Source: an uncultured Flavobacterium sp.
GTDB lineage: Bacteria > Bacteroidota > Bacteroidia > Flavobacteriales > Flavobacteriaceae
Length of the DNA: 7,239 bases
Reading direction: 5' to 3'
Assembly: GCA_945957245.1 (NCBI GenBank)
Contig: CAMFLD010000137.1
Location: forward strand, 1 to 7,239
Below are positions 6,292 through 7,239 of the stretch, piece by piece. How positions within the stretch are numbered: the stretch's first letter is position 1; each line of letters opens with the position of its first letter. A program made the position numbers and the translations under genes. A model generated the notes under the pieces. The model was not told the DNA's origin and searched no databases. It saw only the letters and a program-made list of their open reading frames with translations.

Positions 6292-7047
6292 ATGAAAAAA
6301 ATACTTTTATTAGCCGCCATTGCAACAGCTCTTTATTCTTGTAAAAAATTAGGGGAAGGCGAATATGAAATTACCGGAACCGTAAAGGGAATGAAAACAG
6401 GATTAGTTTACCTTGAAAAACAAAATCCAATGGGAATGGGGCCTCAGGCGATTGATACAGTAAAAATCGTTGACGGTAAATTTGAAATCAAAGGAAAAAC
6501 CAACGAACCGGAAATCCATTTTCTTCAGGTAGATAAAGTAAACGGTAAAATCCCTTTCATTCTTGAAGGAGGTGAAATTCAGGTTACTGTTGATAAAGAC
6601 AGCATTTTCAAATCAAAAATAGGAGGAACTTACAGCAATGATGAGTTCAGCAAATTCAATGATGAGACTTACAAAATGCAGAAGAAAATCCAGAAACCGG
6701 CTATGGAATTCCAAATGAAAAACATGCCGTTAATGCAGGAAGCTCAAAAAAATAATGATACCGTTACTATGAACCGTATCAGAAAAGAATATGAGGCAAT
6801 TCAAAAACCTATCACCGATTATACTTTTGGTTATCCAAAAACACATCCAAAATCATTTATCAGTGTTTTAATTGTTCAGATGATGGTAAACAACCCTAAA
6901 TATTCTAAGGATGTTGAATCACTTTACAATTCATTTGACGAGTCATTGAAAAAAACTAAGCCTGGTAAATCTATCAAAGAAGGTATTGACGCTGCAAAAA
7001 AAAAACCAGCAGCACCAGTAGCTCCAATGGCACCCGCAGGCAAATAA
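6292..7047 (+). CDS. DUF4369 lipoprotein, N-terminal part of a frame-split DUF4369-thioredoxin protein
   Basis: This 251-residue product begins with a lipoprotein signal (MKKILLLAAIATALYSC, lipidated C17). A DUF4369 domain covers about 25-115 (ITGTVKGMKTGLVYLEK, DTVKIVDGKFEIKGK, FILEGGEIQVTV). A charged helical region follows, then an Ala/Pro-rich linker (KKKPAAPVAPMAPAGK) and TAA at 7045-7047. Relatives of this type, usually about 360-380 residues, continue straight into a TlpA/AhpC-like thioredoxin domain. That domain is present here from 7050 but in the -1 frame. The Ala/Pro linker looks like native coding sequence, yet the run of ten A at 6996-7005 lies just before it. It is probably a periplasmic, membrane-anchored thiol-disulfide protein if the two parts are joined; alone this part has no redox site. 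C17 is followed by KK rather than a clear acidic surface-export signal. Whether it is a real short protein, a programmed-frameshift gene or a broken gene is open. Confidence 0.8.
   Translation: MKKILLLAAIATALYSCKKLGEGEYEITGTVKGMKTGLVYLEKQNPMGMGPQAIDTVKIVDGKFEIKGKTNEPEIHFLQVDKVNGKIPFILEGGEIQVTVDKDSIFKSKIGGTYSNDEFSKFNDETYKMQKKIQKPAMEFQMKNMPLMQEAQKNNDTVTMNRIRKEYEAIQKPITDYTFGYPKTHPKSFISVLIVQMMVNNPKYSKDVESLYNSFDESLKKTKPGKSIKEGIDAAKKKPAAPVAPMAPAGK
6996..7005 (+). other. Ten-A homopolymer, candidate slippage site
   Basis: Ten consecutive A residues encode Lys codons (gca aaa aaa aaa cca) and supply an A-AAA-AAA slippery heptamer. The lipoprotein frame is open to 7047, and the thioredoxin frame opens just after a TGA at 6987-6989. 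Any productive shift must therefore fall between 6990 and 7047, and this run lies in that interval. A -1 ribosomal slip, or one extra A in the mRNA, would give a Ser/Thr-rich linker leading into the thioredoxin domain. Confidence 0.4.
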
Positions 7048-7049
7048 GT

Positions 7050-7239
7050 GTAGGACAACAGGCTCCTGATTTTAAGGCTCCAACCCCTGAGGGTAAAATG
7101 GTTTCCTTAAAAGAGTTTTTGGGAAAAGTTACCCTGATTGATTTTTGGGCTTCGTGGTGTGCTCCCTGTAGAGAAGAAAATCCTCATGTGGTAGCACTTT
7201 ACAAAGAATTCCACAGTAAGGGACTCAACATCATTAGTG
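7050..7239 (+). CDS. TlpA/AhpC-like thioredoxin domain, out of frame with the lipoprotein, 3' partial
   Basis: Reading from 7050 gives VGQQAPDFKAPTPEGKMVSL, then LIDFWASWCAPCREENP and a helix ending at NIIS at the window edge, so the gene continues beyond it. The redox motif is WCAPC, with Cys codons at 7158-7160 and 7167-7169, as in TlpA/ResA thiol-disulfide oxidoreductases that work outside the cytoplasm. There is no good independent start. The frame has no ATG, GTG or TTG between 6990 and 7097, and the first ATG (7098) would remove the first strand of the fold. This part also has no signal peptide of its own. It therefore appears to be the second half of the DUF4369 gene, displaced by one base. 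Inserting one A in the AAA at 7042-7044 would give a smooth GKISVGQQAPDF junction; an extra A in the ten-A run would also restore the frame. Confidence 0.75.

Noticed and set aside
7041..7047. Classical -1 slip directly on the last Lys codon before the stop
   Set aside because: The codon would re-pair on CAA with a first-position mismatch and there is no X-XXY-YYZ heptamer, so the ten-A run or an indel is more plausible.
7098..7239. Independent thioredoxin gene starting at ATG 7098
   Set aside because: It would lose the conserved APDF strand of the TlpA/AhpC fold and has no signal peptide, so it is better read as the second half of the upstream gene.

Overview
The window looks chromosomal and comes from a member of the Bacteroidota, most likely a Flavobacterium-like member of the Flavobacteriaceae. 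The grounds are low GC, A-rich leaders without Shine-Dalgarno sequences, TAnnTTTG-type -7 promoter boxes, a secreted protein with a type IX secretion (T9SS) C-terminal sorting domain, and a DUF4369/TlpA-type lipoprotein. No RNA gene, insertion sequence, CRISPR array or phage gene was recognised.

Layout. (1) Bases 1-1802, plus strand: the 3' part of a membrane sensor histidine kinase (end of a CHASE-like sensor, one TM helix, PAS, HisKA-like, HATPase), then a single-domain response regulator whose start overlaps the kinase stop by 4 bases (ATGA). (2) Bases 1809-3782, minus strand: a large secreted endonuclease I-family nuclease with lamin-tail-like and Calx-beta-like N-terminal modules and a T9SS sorting tail. 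It converges on the regulator with a 6-base gap, and a small hairpin spans both stop codons. (3) Bases 3783-3941: a divergent intergenic region with a good promoter for the nuclease and a perfect TGTGA-N6-TCACA palindrome of the Crp/Fnr type. (4) Bases 3942-6211, plus strand: a TauE/SafE-family exporter followed by a persulfide dioxygenase with two rhodanese domains, the first lacking its catalytic Cys and the second active, as in staphylococcal CstB. Together they look like a sulfide/persulfide oxidation and export unit. (5) Bases 6292-7239, plus strand: a DUF4369 lipoprotein, then a TlpA/AhpC-like thioredoxin domain in a different reading frame. In relatives these form one polypeptide.

The most interesting point is the DUF4369-thioredoxin break. 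The lipoprotein frame stops at 7045-7047 and the thioredoxin domain (WCAPC) continues in the -1 frame. The interval open in both frames (6990-7047) contains a run of ten A residues. A -1 ribosomal slip, or a transcript with one extra A, would restore the fusion; a simple indel or a sequencing error is the competing explanation. Second is the Crp-type palindrome, which sits where it could control the nuclease, the sulfur genes or both.
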